Source of the DNA: Tychonema litorale BBK16
GTDB lineage: Bacteria > Cyanobacteriota > Cyanobacteriia > Cyanobacteriales > Microcoleaceae
Assembly: GCF_021648855.1 (NCBI RefSeq)
Contig: NZ_JAKJHX010000178.1
Coordinates: forward strand, 1-6,412
Direction of reading: 5' to 3'
Length of the DNA stretch: 6,412 nt
The translations under genes and the position numbers were made by a program. This document shows, one piece after another, positions 5,897 to 6,412 of this stretch. Under the pieces are notes generated by a model. That model was given only the letters and a program-made list of their open reading frames with translations. It did no database searches and was not told the origin of the DNA. Numbering within the stretch: position 1 is the stretch's first letter; the number at the start of each line of letters is the position of its first letter.

Positions 5897-6412
5897 ATGA
5901 ATTCCAATCTTACCAGTATTAATTCACAATCTGTTCTCCACAATTCTCGTCCTAAATCGATTGTTTTTATTGATCCAGAATTGGATGACTATCAAACTCT
6001 GGCTAGTGGGGTACTTCCAGGTACTGAGGCAATTATATTAGACAAAAATCGCAACGGCATTGAGCAAATTAGTGGTAAATTACAAGAAATTGCTTCTGCT
6101 GGCGAAACTGTAGACCAAGTTCACATCTTTTCTCACGGCAATTCTGGTAGCTTGCAGTTAGGTTCTACTACTTTGAATTCGGGTAATTTATCAGAATATC
6201 AAGGTCAGTTGCAAGGGTGGCGCAATGCCCTGAGTGACCAAGCTGATATCATGCTTTATGGTTGTGATGTGGCGGCGGGTGCGGGGAGTGATTTTGTCGA
6301 TCGCCTAGGCGAGTTCACTGGGGCTGATATTGCAGCTTCTACAGATTTAACAGGCCGTGGTGGTAACTGGAATCTAGAGTTTACCAAAGGTAATATTGAA
6401 GCGCCCTTAGCC
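5897..6412 (+). CDS. Second DUF4347 protein, N-terminal part (runs off the window)
   Basis: The frame is open for exactly 172 codons from the ATG at 5897 to the window edge. An in-frame TAG at 5885-5887 just upstream fixes the start, and AGG at 5886-5888 is a weak ribosome site. The product begins MNSNLTSINSQS and is a DUF4347 domain: IVFIDPELDDY near the start, VHIFSHGNSG (75-84) and [13 protein letters not shown] (116-128). It aligns without any gap to the first 172 residues of the gene at 2182 with about 97 identities (56%, hand count), and H80 and C123 fall at the same positions. C123 is the only cysteine in the visible part. There is no signal peptide. By analogy, more exoprotein modules (beta-helix, cadherin-like, RTX) should follow downstream, but what follows cannot be seen. 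Confidence 0.93.
   Translation, partial: MNSNLTSINSQSVLHNSRPKSIVFIDPELDDYQTLASGVLPGTEAIILDKNRNGIEQISGKLQEIASAGETVDQVHIFSHGNSGSLQLGSTTLNSGNLSEYQGQLQGWRNALSDQADIMLYGCDVAAGAGSDFVDRLGEFTGADIAASTDLTGRGGNWNLEFTKGNIEAPLA

Overview
The window is most likely from a filamentous cyanobacterium of the Oscillatoriales/Nostocales type (Microcoleus, Oscillatoria and similar). Four full HIP1 octamers (GCGATCGC at 1189, 1658, 2791 and 5831) lie in 6.4 kb. The AT-rich intergenic DNA carries GTAGGGACACGGCA-type and CTCCGCTCA-type interspersed inverted repeats. The main gene joins DUF4347 to a beta-helix and RTX repeats, an architecture typical of large cyanobacterial exoproteins. Genus-level assignment is inference.

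Layout, all genes on the + strand: (1) 1-54, probable last 17 codons of an upstream gene. (2) 91-1587, a 498-residue multi-pass membrane protein of a widespread but uncharacterised family. (3) 1588-2181, a 594-bp non-coding stretch with a 16-bp perfect palindrome on the stop codon, a 65-bp inverted-repeat element, and a 74-bp nested element that could fold as a three-way junction beside a TATAAT box. (4) 2182-5652, a 1156-residue exoprotein made of DUF4347, a right-handed beta-helix ending in a choice-of-anchor-Q-like motif, a 126-residue Pro/Thr/Ala linker and 23 RTX nonapeptides. (5) 5653-5896, an intergenic stretch with a ~127-bp nested inverted repeat. (6) 5897-6412, the first 172 codons of a second DUF4347 gene that leaves the window.

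The two DUF4347 genes are tandem paralogues. Their first 172 residues align without a gap at about 56% identity by hand count. Both lack an N-terminal signal peptide, and the complete one ends in an RTX domain, so export by a type I (ABC/MFP/TolC) system is the expected route. No secretion gene is in the window. The most interesting observation is that DUF4347 carries a His-Gly / Cys pair laid out as in caspase-fold (clan CD, CHAT-like) proteases, and that this Cys is the only cysteine in the 1156-residue protein. This raises the possibility of a cysteine-protease or self-processing domain at the head of a secreted calcium-binding surface protein. The membrane protein at 91-1587 has no evident functional link to the exoproteins; 594 bp of repeat-rich DNA separates them.
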